Shown: positions 45,218-55,436 of the stretch, piece by piece | Position numbering within the stretch: position 1 is the first letter of the stretch | Layout: each line of letters begins with the position of its first letter | NCBI GenBank assembly: GCA_965214875.1 | Contig: OZ243980.1 | Coordinates: 124,001-188,000 of the forward strand | Direction: 5' to 3' | DNA from: CBDAUN01 sp965214875 | GTDB lineage: Bacteria; Pseudomonadota; Gammaproteobacteria; Arenicellales; JAJDZL01 | Length of the DNA stretch: 64,000 nucleotides | Position numbers and translations under genes: made by a program | Notes under the pieces: generated by a model | Told to the model about the DNA's origin: nothing | Seen by the model: the letters and a program-made list of their open reading frames with translations, nothing else | Databases searched by the model: none

Positions 45218-47685
45218 TCACTTGACTCTTCGGCTCTTATAGCGATGACGGATGTCTAGCAGCGAGCAAAATTTTTGTTCGACTGATTGCCTGCTTTTGT
45301 GAACGTTCATATAGAATTGAGTTCTAATTGACAGCACTCCCGACACGAACGGGTCATCGTGCTTTTCCAGCAATTCTTCGAGCTTGTCATACAAGTTGCT
45401 GGTGAGCGTGCTCGCATTATCAAGCGCGCAAAAATATCATAAGCTGGGGTTTGCTTCTTTTTTGCGATGTTGGACACCAGTTCGGAAATATTACGATGAC
45501 GAACAGCCTTCACGATTGCTTCTATGTTGTGCATCGTCCACAGAAAAGATAAAAGCGTTAATGCCTTCTTTATCTGATCCAGGCCTTTTTCAGGGTAAAC
45601 TTTGTGTACATATCTTGCCAATTCTGCAATTTCATCGTCGCTACTTAGCAGCGCATTCACCAGCCTGAGCCCGCCATTTGCAATAGTTTCGATTATTTCC
45701 TCGATGCGGCTTCTTTCAAGACGGCCATACTGGCTTTGCAATATGTAGCCGAGCAACTCGTTGTTTTTCAGAATTCTATACGTGTCGTTAACCACATCAG
45801 CCGCATCATCGTCGACTCTATCCAATTCGTTGTCAGCAACTTCTCGTTCTTCGCGAACATCGCGTCTTTCTCGCTGATGCTTTCTTTCTGCTTCGACAGA
45901 TTGATCAGACAGGAAACTTTGCTGCAGCGCCTCGATTACATCCCGAAAGCGCTGCGTTTCTTGAAGGCGAAGTTCAGCGGGCTGAATAAAGTCGATTGCG
46001 CACATTGAATAGAGCTGGATCAATTCAATGATGCTTTCGTCGACTGCATGGTGAATGATGAACAGTAGAGTAAGTTGATTGCCACGCACATGACTGCATT
46101 CACACAAATGCTCGATAATCGACTTTTCTTGCTCCGATGGTTTTGCGAGGCGCTTGCCAAGGAAATAATAGTACATGTATGGGATTCGGAAATTTCTGTC
46201 TTCGGTCAGAATTCCTGTCTCCTCATTCTTTATTCGACTCAAAATTGAGTCCTTTAATATGAATCTACTGCGATACTCGATCAAAAACTTGTCAAAGTCG
46301 CCACTCAAGAATTTGCGATTCGGGCTTAGCGTGGTGTTGTATATGCATAGCGCTAGATGTTCGCAGAAGTTGATGCATGTATTCAAATCTTCATCTTGCT
46401 CTGATATTCCAGCTTTCATCAATTGCGCAAGTGTGAAAATCTGGTAGCAATGACCATGTTTAGTGATCGAAAAATTTTCTGGTGAAAATGCCTCGAAAGT
46501 CTGTATAACCGTTAGTACATAAAATGGATACCTTGGCACTATACGGTTGTTTATGACAGAGTTGACTCGTTGTTCGACCGCGTCAACATCGCCATCTGCG
46601 AGCGCGCAATCGTTCCTTGCTAAATTCAGTCTCTTGCGAATCAGCTGTTCCTGATGAACATGCGTCAATGGTTCGATTTCATACTTCTGATACTTCGCCA
46701 ATCGATGGTCATCCCAAAAATATGACCGGTACACGTCTGATGTTGTCGTTACAACAATGTTGTCAAAGAACTCACCTGATGCATCAACAAACTGAATTGA
46801 GCGAGGGTCGGATGTGAGATCATCAAGCACGAGTGTTTTGTTGCTTTGCTTTTTCCACTTGTGGTAATCGCCGTTAAAACTTTTTCTGTAGATTGAGAGA
46901 AAAGTCTGTTCGGTTGCGTGTTTTTGAATGTCCGCGAGATTCGCGAACAAGACCGGGCTGTTTTGTTCGATGAACTTGATGACTATATATTGCGCTAATG
47001 CGGATTTTCCGCTCACTTCTTCTCCGTGAAGTAGAACGTGCGGCACCGACCGCAGTTGTTCCAATTGGGTAATCTTCCGACTAGAAGTAAAATCTTCATC
47101 TAAGCAAGTTAGGGTCGGAAAAACAAAAAGATCGGTCAACTTCTCATGATCTTGCGACGCAAAGTAACTCTGCTCCAGTTGCGTCAGGAAGTTTTGCTTG
47201 GGTGAGAAGTCGTTTTTTAACTGTTCTACGACTTGCTTTATTCCCTCGTATACTTGGTGCCAAGCTTCATCGCCAGATGCATACGACTCGACTGGCTTTC
47301 CGTCATTCGGTAGTGCTTTAATGTCGTCCCCATCCTTTCTTAGCAGATCTTTCCATGCGCATTTTGACAAGATTATCGGAACTCGGTATTGGATTGTTTC
47401 GGAATTGTCACACAACCTTTTACATTCTTCCCATTCCCTCATGCACTCATTGGATGCAATGAAATTTTGACTCAACAAGAAGACTACGATATCAGCAATT
47501 TCCAGCTTCTTCCTGAAACTGGCTGCAATCGGTTGACCAGGCAAAATTTTGCGGTCAGACCAAGAATCCAAAGAATCAAATTTTTGAAGTAGGGCAATGG
47601 ACTTCTCCATTGAGGAGCGAAACGATTCGTCCTTGTGCGAGTAGCTGCAAACCAGGCTAATGCGTAGAGAACTTGTGGGTTTCAT
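45218..47685 (-). pseudogene. TIR-STAND NTPase, C-terminal frameshift
   Basis: About 820 residues in original form. The TIR domain (residues 1-150) has LRISLVCSYSHKDESFRSSM, FDSLDSWSDRKILPGQ, IADIVVFLLSQNFIAS and ECMREWEECKRL with the expected catalytic Glu region. The NTPase has Walker A HVLLHGEEVSGKSALA and Walker B KTLVLDDLTSDPRS. A helical region with a charged coiled coil (AERKHQRERRDVREER) follows. Near 45412 a one-base loss shifts the frame; the ORF runs out at 45307 with a nonsense tail, while the true end (LTSNLYDKLEELLEKHDDPF up to SRRVK) lies in the next frame to a stop at 45218. In the family, TIR cuts NAD on phage sensing by the C-terminal part. Start 47685 fits the TIR fold; 47808 is the alternative. 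Confidence 0.75.
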
Positions 47686-47808
47686 GGATGGAAAATCAAG
47701 TGTGGTGCCGTAAAGTGAAGTCTGAAGACCTTCCGAATCAGTTCTTATTCCAAAGCGGTTGGCGTGGCCGGTGCCGAGAATGGTCCGAGAAAGAAGTGAC
47801 ACGATCAT

Positions 47809-48436
47809 TACATGGCATCAAACGCCCTATAGAGAAAATTTCAACTCATGGATTTAATTGAATGAAAGAAAGTTATGTTGTGTTTCTATAGGGTTGGCAA
47901 CCTCGCCGTTGTGGGGTTCAAGTTTATAGCAAACACATTTTATGCTCAGCCAAACTCTCACTTAACACGCAATATAGCAAACATTCTAGCCAGTAATTAT
48001 GCACTGAAGAGGTTGAGAAGTTGCACATTTCGATCTGCTTCAAAATTCTCATTTGCAAATTGGGAGGATTGAAGTCACGACCGAAACGCATCCGTCGCGA
48101 ACTCAAGAAGAAGTCAGGCGTTGCAACGCCCCGTTCGGGCCAACCTTGCTCTTTTCCGCAATGGCTCTGCATCCAAATCCGCAATCAGTGCTTGCAACTC
48201 CGGGGTATGGAGCTGAAACGAGGCGATCACGCGATCTGCCCACCAACAATAAACCCCGGGTAGCCATGAAACGGTCCTCAGTTCTCGATATAAACTCCAC
48301 CAACTCAACGTCTACTTGGTTGCATTTTGGGCCAGCAATGCCAAAATGGCAACAGCTTTGGATACCGACCCGCTGTTGATGCCAGCATTGCATGAACAAT
48401 TTTTTCTGTCGATTTCAGCACCGGCTCCTCATGATC
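47809..48436 (-). pseudogene. Gap holding an ATP-grasp N-terminal fragment
   Basis: At about 48140-48310 the minus strand reads WLPGVYCWWADRVIASFQLH then PELQALIADLDAEPLR, matching residues 25-60 of the ATP-grasp protein at 60048 (LLPRIYCRLANGLIAPLQ, PELQVVIADLDARPLRY). Frames are broken. The rest of the stretch shows no gene. Confidence 0.6.
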
Positions 48437-48536
48437 AATGCGCCGCCTCGCTCAAACGCCGCGCCGCCCGAGCGTCGCACAGCTTCAAGGCCCGGCCTCG
48501 GGCATGGCGCGCGATCTTGCCCGCCCCTGCAGCAGG
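48437..48536 (-). mobile_element. IS1380 fragment beside D1 copy 2
   Basis: About 100 bp matching the 3' part of the IS1380 transposase gene (the region around ggcccggcctcgggcatggc). Cut at 48537 by D1 copy 2. Confidence 0.7.
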
Positions 48537-50750
48537 CAATGGCATTCTGACAAGAGGCGACGTTTTCTAGCGGACGCAAGCTTTTGACAATGCGGGAAAG
48601 GAGGGCCGGCTCGGACCTTTTCGCCGAGGGGGTCGGCAATTGCCTCGGCATATTCGATAATAGATTGCCCGAACGCTTGCGCGCGCTGCGCGGGCGGATG
48701 CAGGCGAGGGGATTCGAAGATGGACGAGAGCATTGCGAAGTTGAAGCTGGGCACGTTTTGCGAGCGCACGGCGGAGCTGTTTCCGGCGCTGAGCCGCAAG
48801 GAGCTGGCTCGGACGGTGTGCGAGCATCTGGACTGGCGCGCCGGTTCCGGCGAGGACAGCGTGCATGCGGGCTTGAAGCTGCTCGAGACGCTCGAGTCGC
48901 AGGGTGTTCCGGCGCTGCCGGCGAAGCGGCATGAAAGGAAGCTGCGCGGCGCGCTCAGGGCGCCGGACAGGACTGCGGCCGGCGAGCCGGGGCATGCCGG
49001 CCGGCGGGCTGCCATCTGAGCTGCTTCATCGTCGCCGGCGATGGCCGGCGGCTGGGATGCCTGCTGTTCCAGCGCGCCTCGAACAGGCTTCGGCGCCGCG
49101 ACGAGTGGATCGGCTGGGACGGCGGGCGGTTCAACCGGCGGCTGGAGCGGGCGGTCTGCAACTCGAGGTTCCTGATCCTGCCGCGGGTGCGGGCGGAGAA
49201 TCTGGCGAGCCATGCGCTGTCGCTGTCGGCGGCGCGGCTGGCGGACGGCTGGCAGGCGCGCTGGCAGGTGCGCCCGGCGCTGGTCGAGACGTTCGTGGAC
49301 GGGCGGATCCGCGAGGGCGCGAGCTACCGCGCCGCGGGCTGGGAGCATGCCGGCCGCAGCGCGGGCGACCGCAGCAAGGGCAAGGCGCCCAAGGACGTGT
49401 ATCTGAAGGCGCTGCAGGCCGATGCGAGAGCGGTCCTGCGCCACGAGCGGCGCACGCGCAAGAAAAAGGCCGCGGCGCTCGCGCAGGCGGCGGCCGACGG
49501 GCGGTTCGTCGCGCTGTGGCGCGACTTTGTCGGCATCGTGGCCGAGACGGCCGAGGCCCGCGATGCCGGCTGGCGGGTGCGGCGGCGCACGATCGGCACG
49601 CTGCTGGCGGCGCTGTTCGTGTTCCGGCCGGCGTTCTCGCGCAGACGCCGGAGCTGCCGGGTCGCGCCCGGCGAGCTGCGGGACCAGTGCCGCCTGCTCG
49701 GCGTGCCGCTGCCGCAGGAGCATCCGGCGGCGGCCTCGGCGATGTGCGCGGCGCGGATGAAAGTCGGCGCGGAGGCGTTCGCCGAATGCCGCCGCCGGAT
49801 CGTCGAGCGCCTGGGCGACGAGCAGGTCGAGCGCTGGCGCGGTCGGCGGCTGTTCGCGGTCGGCGGCGCCAAGATCAACGTGCCGCGCGAGCTGCTCGAG
49901 GACGGCTGCAGCCTGCCGAGTCCGGGCGCCCGCTGCCCGCAGGGCCTGTGCAGCTGCCTGCAGCGCCCGGACGACCGCATGCCGATCGACTTCGAGCTTT
50001 CGGCGCGCCTTTGCGAGCGCAGCCTGGCGGCGACGCATCTGCCGCGCCTGAGCGCCGGCGAGGTCGCGGCCTGCGACCGCGGCTGCTGCCCGTTCGAGCT
50101 CCTATGGGACCATGTCCGCCGGAATGTCGACTGCGCGAACCGCCTGCAGCGCAGCAGCGCGGCGCAGTTCGAGCGGTTCATCGAAAGCGGCGAAAGCGAG
50201 CGCGTCGCGCGGGCGCTTCCAGGCAAGGATGCCCGGCGCAAATGGCGCCGGGCGCATCCGGGCGAGCCGCCGCTGCCGGCGACCGGCGACATCTACCGCG
50301 GGCGCCGGGGCATCGAGGAGCTGTACAAAGTGTCCAAGCAGCTGGCCGAGGTCGAGCAGCTCCACGCCCGCACCGGGCGCGGGGTCCGCCAGGAGCTGTT
50401 CGCCCATTCCGCGATCGTCGCGCCTGCGCGGACGACGGCGCCGCCGTGCAGGCGAACTTCAAAAATGCGCCGGCGACCGTCGCCCGGCAGCTCGAGGCGG
50501 CCGTGCTCGGGCATGCGCGGCTGGCCGCCGAAGCGGTCTCGAATATGGTCGAGGGCATCGCCTCTTGCACCGGCAAGACGCGGCCCGGACGGTCGCATCC
50601 GAGAGTGTCGAAGCGCCCCGACGACCGCTTCCGCAACCCGAACCGCAAATCAGGCAAGGCGGCGCTGCCGGCAGCATGGCGGCGGGGCGGCCGGCGGAGC
50701 GGTGCGCCTTCTTAAGTGAATGCACCCTTTTCCTTAAGTGAATGCCATTG
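48537..50750 (+). mobile_element. D1-type (DUF4338/IS4-like) element, copy 2
   Basis: Ends caatggcattctgacaagag and, from the right, CAATGGCATTCACTTAAGG. 2214 bp, the fuller copy. Left flank is IS1380, right flank ISNCY, the same neighbour types as copy 1 but at other positions within them. Confidence 0.85.
48720..50715 (+). pseudogene. D1 transposase (copy 2), frameshifted
   Basis: Frame 1 (MDESIAKLKLGTFCERTAEL to RHERKLRGALRA) is an N-terminal helical domain. Frame 2 gives the DUF4338/DruA-like domain: SCFIVAGDGRRLGCLLF, EWIGWDGGRFNRRL, NSRFLILPRVRAENLASHAL, VRPALVETFVDGRI and SYRAAGWEHAGRS. It then continues into an IS4-like DDE core: FVGIVAETAEARDAG, FVFRPAFSRRR, GRRLFAVGGAKINVPREL (Asp region), MPIDFELSARLCERS and YRGRRGIEELYKVSKQLAEV (Y..R..IE..~K, catalytic Glu). 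The tail ARTGRGVRQELFAHS shifts frame again before NRKSGKAA. Two or more shifts keep it from making one protein. Confidence 0.75.
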
Positions 50751-52011
50751 GGCGCGCAAGGACGCCGGCCGGCCGGGCATGGACCTTTGGCGCATTCTGG
50801 TGCTTGGCGTACTCAAGCAGGGGCTCGGCTGCGACTTCGACCGGCTGGCGCACATGGCCAATCATGACGGGCTGGTGCGCCGGATGCCGGGGCACTCGCC
50901 GGCGCTCGGGCATGCCTGCGAGCAGCAGACGGCGGTCGACAACGTCTCGCTTTCGGGTCCGAAGCTGCTGTCCGGGATCGGGCGGCTGGTGGCCGGGTCG
51001 GGCCGCGAGGCGGCCGGAAAAAAGCCTGGCGAGCCGTTGCGCGGGCGGGCCGGTTCGTTCTGCGTGGAGACCGATGCGCACTATCCGACCGATGCGGACC
51101 TGCTGCGGGACGCGATGCGCTGCGCGGTGCGCACCGCGGCCAGGCTGGCGGACAGCGCCGGGCTCGGCGGCTGGCGACAGCATGAGCATCTATCGCGGCA
51201 GGTCAAGAAGCGGTTCGACCGGGTGCGCGTGTCGAGGCGCAGCCGCAAGCATCCTGGGCGGGTCGAGCGGCATTTGTCGCTGAGCGCCCGCCTGGCCGGG
51301 CGCGCCGAGGCGACGCTGGCGCAGGCCGCCGAGCTGCCGCTGGCGGCCTGCGAGCACGCGCTGGCATGCGAGCTCGAGGGCTATCTTGGCCATGCGCGCC
51401 GCCAGCTCGAGCAGGCTAGGCGCCGGCTGCTCGGGGGCGAGACCATCGCGCACGGCGAGAAGGTGTTCTCGATCTTCGAGCCGCACACCCGCTGGGTGGC
51501 CGAGGGCAAGGCCGGCGTGCGCCAGGAGCTGGGCGTGCCGGTCGCCGTGGTCGAGGACCAGCGCCGGTTCATCCTGCACCGCCGGATCATGTGGCAGGGC
51601 GGCGACGCCGGCCATGCGGCGGCGCTGGTCGAGGGGGCGATGGAGCGGTTCGCCGACCTTCGGGCCTGCAGCTTCGACCGCGGCTTCCACTCGCCGGCGA
51701 ATCAGGCCGAGCTCGGCGCGCGGCTCGACGAGTGCGCGCTGCCGGCCAAGGGCCGGCCGAATGCCGAGGCTTCGGCGCGCGAGGGCCAGGAATGGTTCCA
51801 GGCGGCGCGCCGGCAGCATCCGGCGGTCGAGTCGGCCATCAATCATCTGGAGCATTGCGGGCTCGGGCGGGTGCGCGCCCATGGCGAGCGCGGCTTCGAG
51901 CGGGCGGCGGCGCTGGCGGCGCTGGCGGCGAACCCCGAGCGGCTCGGGCGGCTGCTGCGGGACCAGGAGCGCAAGCGGCTCGCCCGCCGCGCGCGCCTGC
52001 GCGCCGCCTAG
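50751..52011 (+). pseudogene. ISNCY-like transposase, N-terminally truncated
   Basis: A long frame (about 420 codons) starts inside the protein at ARKDAGRPGMDLWRILVLGV. It has QQTAVDNVSLSGPKLL, VETDAHYPTDADLLRDAMR (first catalytic Asp), KVFSIFEPHTRWVAEGKAGV, VAVVEDQRRFILHRRIM, ACSFDRGFHSPANQAEL (second Asp) and HPAVESAINHLEHCGL (Glu), so the catalytic core is intact. About 120 N-terminal residues, seen in copy 1, are missing, and the frame opens in D1 sequence. Confidence 0.8.
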
Positions 52012-52190
52012 CGTCTCCGAACCCGTTTCCAAGCGACGATCCGGCGGCCGGAGGCGCCCGCCTGGGCGGATGCCGCCCGCAATCCTCTTATGCGGCATTT
52101 TTTGTCGCATTCGGATGCCCGCTGCTGCATTCCGACCCTCGCCGCCGTCGCGGCAGCCGCGCCTTGTGCTCCCCCGGCACCGGCCGATAC

Positions 52191-53378
52191 TGTCCGGGTT
52201 CAGATACATGTGAGACCGCCCGCCTCCTCCCGAAGGACGTAGTCCGAAGGGAGGAGGCGGGCGCGCGAAAATTTTTCAGGTAGCATAGTGCCTAACACAA
52301 ATCCATCAGCCGAAAGGCGGGAGAGAGCACCATGCAAATCAAACATCCGCACCGCAAATTTTATCGCCTCGACGCGATCCGCGACGAACTTTCGCCGCAG
52401 GCCGCCGAGCGCTTCGACAGTCTCGCGCTGTTCGACCAGCTTCGCCTCGAGGGCGCAACCGAAGCGACCGCCCTGAAGGCGATCGGCTGCTCCCGGGCCA
52501 CGCTCTACCGCTGGAAGCGGCGCCTGCGCGAGCAGGGCGTCCGCGCCCTGGCCGACCGCTGCCGCTGCCCGCATCGGGTGCGGCAGCGCCAATGGACCGC
52601 CGCCGAGCTCGAGCTGGTGCGCCAGGCGCGGCAGCGCTTCCCGCTGCGGGGGCGCGCCAAGATCCGCGCCGTGCTGGCGCGCGAGCACGGCTTCGCGCCC
52701 AGCGAGTCCGCCACCGGGCGCATGATCGCCCGCCTGGTCCGCACCGGCCGGGCCGAGCCCGTCGCGTTCTACTACGGGCGAACAAAGCCCATGCGGCAAC
52801 GCAAGTTCGACCGCCACGCCCGCCGCTGGCGCTACAGCGCCCGCGGGCGAAAGCCCGGCCAGATGGTGCAGATCGACCATACGGGCGTCGCCATCGAGGC
52901 CGGCTTCTGCGTCAAGGAATTCAAGGCGGTGTGCCCGGTCTCCAAGCTGTGCTGCATGCGCGCCTACTCGCGCGCCACCGCCGCCTGCGCCTCGACATTC
53001 CTCGACCGCCTGATCCGCCAGGCGCCGTTCAATATCGAGTCGGTGCAGGTCGACGGCGGCAGCGAATTCATGGCCGAGTTCGAGACCGCCTGCCAGCGGC
53101 GCGGCATCGCCCTGTTCGTGCTGCCGCCCAGAAGCCCCAAATATAACGGCTGCGTGGAGCGCGCCAACGCGGCCGGCCGCTACGAGTTCCACCAGTTCTA
53201 CGACGGCGAGCTCAGCGTCGGCGCCCTCAACGTCGAGCTGGCCGAATTCGAGCGCTCTGCAACGCCTACCGGCCGCATCAGGCGCTCGGACAACGCACGC
53301 CCATGCAGGCGTATAATGAAAACTTCGACCAAAGCGCACTTGCTGCCTAAAAAGTCTCATATGTATTGAACCAGTACA
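52191..53378 (+). mobile_element. IS481-family element, copy 2
   Basis: Ends TGTCCGGGTTCAGATACATG and, from the right, TGTACTGGTTCAATACATAT. Flanks gatac at 52186-52190 and 53379-53383 are a perfect 5-bp target duplication. 1188 bp. Between the left end and the gene lies a 47-base near-perfect palindrome (52217-52263). Confidence 0.95.
52332..53369 (+). pseudogene. IS481 transposase (copy 2), C-terminal frameshift
   Basis: Starts MQIKHPHRKFYRLDAIRDEL with helix-turn-helix (ALKAIGCSRATLYRWKR). The rve core has all three acidic residues: VQIDHTGVAIE, SVQVDGGSEFMAEFE and YNGCVERANAAGRYE. Near 53262 one base is missing compared with copy 1, replacing the FYNDYRPHQALGQRTP end by a nonsense tail of about 35 residues. 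The end with the conserved YNxxRPH block is normally needed. An otherwise near-intact transposase. Confidence 0.85.
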
Positions 53379-53416
53379 GATACTTGAAATCAGAGGTTTT
53401 CTGGCAGACACTAATT

Positions 53417-54412
53417 AGGAAGATCTTTGGAATCCATGACCAAACCGCGAAAGTTCGCCTTCGAAACCCCCTTCGCTAGCGAGTATGTGCGCCCATGGCT
53501 CTTCAACGCGTACAGACTTGTCCGGGTCCTGTTTCCATTCAAGGCGCAAAATTGCATCAGGATGCGCCTATTGCAATATCCGTTGTTGGAGCGAGTTCGA
53601 AATTTCATTGAGAATGTGCTGGGTCTCGTCAAGATTCTTCTGGTATTCTTCTTGCGTCTTGGCGCGTAGCTCTTGAATCGTCTCGCTAAAGTCTACCTTC
53701 GACCGAACAGTGCGGGCCAGTAGCTTTCCGAGGGACGAGTTGCGGGTCTCGACTTGTTCTGCGGCTGCATCCTTAACCGCAGGAACATATATCCACTGAA
53801 CGTGCTTTGCGAGGCGGTTTGCCCCTCTCGAAAAGCCGTAGAACTGACCCTCGCTGGGTATAAGCTCGCACTCGTAATCTCCCGCAGCCTCCAAGTCGCA
53901 CAGCGCCCGTTCCATATCTGCTTTGGTTCTCATTGCTGGAAGTTCCGAATATTTTGTGCGTAGTCTGGCATAGATTTCTCTTAGTTCCTCGGCTTGACCA
54001 CCGCTTTCCAACGCCTTAAAGAACGCCCCCAAAGCCTTCATGCCAAGCCGTAGACCGTATGTCTTGCCGGTGCGTTTCCAGCTACTGCATCAAAGCTGGC
54101 CTCGGTGCTGGCAACAAGTTGCCCCTGCCTGAAATAGTTTGAAAAGTCTGCTTGCGCATTCTCGCTCAACTGGAAAAAAGCAACGGTGATTTTTATCGGT
54201 GCATCAGTATTCTTGCCGTGAAAATCCTCCTTTTGCAGCTGACTGATGTCGGTTTGCGAACCTTCAGCCTCGCGGAAAAAGACATTCAGTGCTGCAAGGA
54301 CTGTGGGCTTTCCTGCGCAATTCGGCCCGAGAAGACAGGTATGGTCATTAAACAGAATGGTTTCATCTTTGAAAGATCGAAAATTCTCTATGCGTACGGA
54401 CTCTATCTTCAC
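53417..54412 (-). pseudogene. OLD-family ATPase/nuclease, frameshifted and truncated
   Basis: MKIESVRIENFRSFKDETIL opens an ABC-type ATPase of the OLD family. Walker A reads LLGPNCAGKPTVLAALN, where S/T of GKS/T is preceded by Pro. The frame ends at 54038 in TVYGLA and continues one frame over as MKALGAFFKALESGGQAEEL, consistent with one indel. Near 53580 it shifts again to DAILRLEWKQDPDKSVRVEE and GFEGELSRFGHGFQRSS, the block before the ABC signature region. There the ISNCY element ends it. The Walker B and Toprim nuclease parts are gone. OLD proteins act in phage defence (for example with Gabija helicases). Confidence 0.8.
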
Positions 54413-54621
54413 TTCGATCTCCTGCTGCCGCGCCGAATCTGCACCAAATCGGCTAATTTGCTGTATATTCTACATTGGAACACTTTCCGGTACAATAGCA
54501 AAACGTTGTGGGGCATATCCAAGATATCGCTGAACCGAAGTGGGCATCGAAGGTGTTTTTTATCCGCAACTCATTGAAACAACCTCGCTAATTGAAAATA
54601 TAAAACCTCTGTTGCTTTGCA
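54413..54621. promoter_or_regulatory. Divergent intergenic region
   Basis: About 210 bases between the minus-strand OLD gene and the plus-strand membrane protein. It should hold promoters for both. No clear -35/-10 pair stands out. Confidence 0.3.
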
Positions 54622-54948
54622 ATGGCCGCGGATTCAATACAATTGGCTTCCGAAATGGGTCGGCTGGACTTCATATCGGCGCTATTGGCGATAATTGCGC
54701 TCGGACTGGGCATTGCAGCCATTTTCAGTTTTTTTCACTTTCGGCATGTGGCGAAGGAGCAAGCAGAAAAAACAGCCGCTGCGATCGCCAAGGAAGTGGC
54801 TGAAACGCAAGCCAATCTATACATTCAGGCTGAATGGCCAAAAATCGTTCAAGAATACTCTCCCATGTTCGGCGTGGATGAGGAGACGGCCAACGACATA
54901 GCCAGGCGGCAAGAAGACAAACTGAAATCATCGGGAGGAGACGGATGA
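54622..54948 (+). CDS. Small membrane protein paired with ImmA/IrrE peptidase
   Basis: A 108-residue protein with one transmembrane helix (FISALLAIIALGLGIAAIFS, about residues 17-37), then a long charged, coiled-coil-like stretch (VAKEQAEKTAAAIAKEVAET) and a soluble end. A single-pass cytoplasm-facing protein is likely. Its stop overlaps the next start as ATGA, after a strong ggagg site. Not a recognised family. The start is uncertain; the ATG at 54622 or 54655 would both keep the helix. Confidence 0.65.
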   Translation: MAADSIQLASEMGRLDFISALLAIIALGLGIAAIFSFFHFRHVAKEQAEKTAAAIAKEVAETQANLYIQAEWPKIVQEYSPMFGVDEETANDIARRQEDKLKSSGGDG

Positions 54949-55436
54949 ATATATCTGATCAAATCAGACTGGTCTATCGGGCGATGGAGGCGGCACCGGT
55001 CGACGTTGACGGTCTCGCCAAGGCATTGGGAATCTATCTGCACGAAGCGTTTCTCGGAGACCGGATTTCCGGGATGCTTGAATTCAAGCGCGGGCAATAC
55101 AAGATATCCGTGAACGCCAGTCATCCGGAGACCCGCAAGCGGTTTACCGTCGCCCATGAGCTAGGCCACTACCTCCTTCACAAGGATCTGATCGGCCATG
55201 GAATTGACGACACGGTCGCCTACAGAAGCGAGGATGTCGGAAAGTACCACAACACCGACATCGGGCCTTACGAGGAGACGCAGGCGAATCGGTTCGCGGC
55301 AAGCTTGCTGATGCCGTCGAAGCTGGTAAGATCCGCTTTCAAAAGCGGCGACAGCATCGCCAAGATGGCCTCGGACTTCAAGGTTTCGGAGCAATCAATG
55401 GAATACCGGGTCAAGGGGCTCGGGTTGCTCGTATGA
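54945..55436 (+). CDS. ImmA/IrrE-family metallopeptidase
   Basis: A 163-residue protein with the Zn-binding HELGHYLLH motif in RFTVAHELGHYLLHKDL (about residues 62-78), the family's substrate-cleft lead-in KISVNASHPETRKR, and the downstream E-x-Q-A-N-R-F-A-A-S-L-L-M-P helix with the third zinc ligand. ImmA-type peptidases cut or bind repressors and release phage or mobile-element genes; others act as toxins or antitoxins. Here the partner is a membrane protein, not a usual Xre regulator, and no helix-turn-helix is present beside it. The ribosome site gggaggag is strong. A run of 11 C lies 45 bases after the stop. Confidence 0.85.
   Translation: MNISDQIRLVYRAMEAAPVDVDGLAKALGIYLHEAFLGDRISGMLEFKRGQYKISVNASHPETRKRFTVAHELGHYLLHKDLIGHGIDDTVAYRSEDVGKYHNTDIGPYEETQANRFAASLLMPSKLVRSAFKSGDSIAKMASDFKVSEQSMEYRVKGLGLLV

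Larger units (their letters stand above)
50751..53415 (+). mobile_element. ISNCY-like element, copy 2, 5'-truncated, with IS481 inside
   Basis: The outer right end (gaggttttctggcagacactaa, 53392-53413) is an inverted match to the ISNCY end at 24840. The left part is replaced by D1 copy 2. IS481 copy 2 is inserted in its 3' non-coding part. The right end sits inside the OLD-family ATPase gene, which it truncates. Confidence 0.8.

Noticed and set aside
48485..50038. A 517-codon minus-strand open frame
   Set aside because: Antisense shadow of the D1 transposase; Arg/Ala-rich without family motifs.
48537..50750. DruA-like domain as evidence of a Druantia defence system
   Set aside because: The DUF4338 domain is fused to an IS4-like DDE core between inverted repeats, and no DruB-E genes or large helicase are nearby; it is a transposase.
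52200..53411. A 403-codon minus-strand open frame
   Set aside because: Antisense shadow of the IS481 transposase; the sense strand has the DDE motifs and ends.
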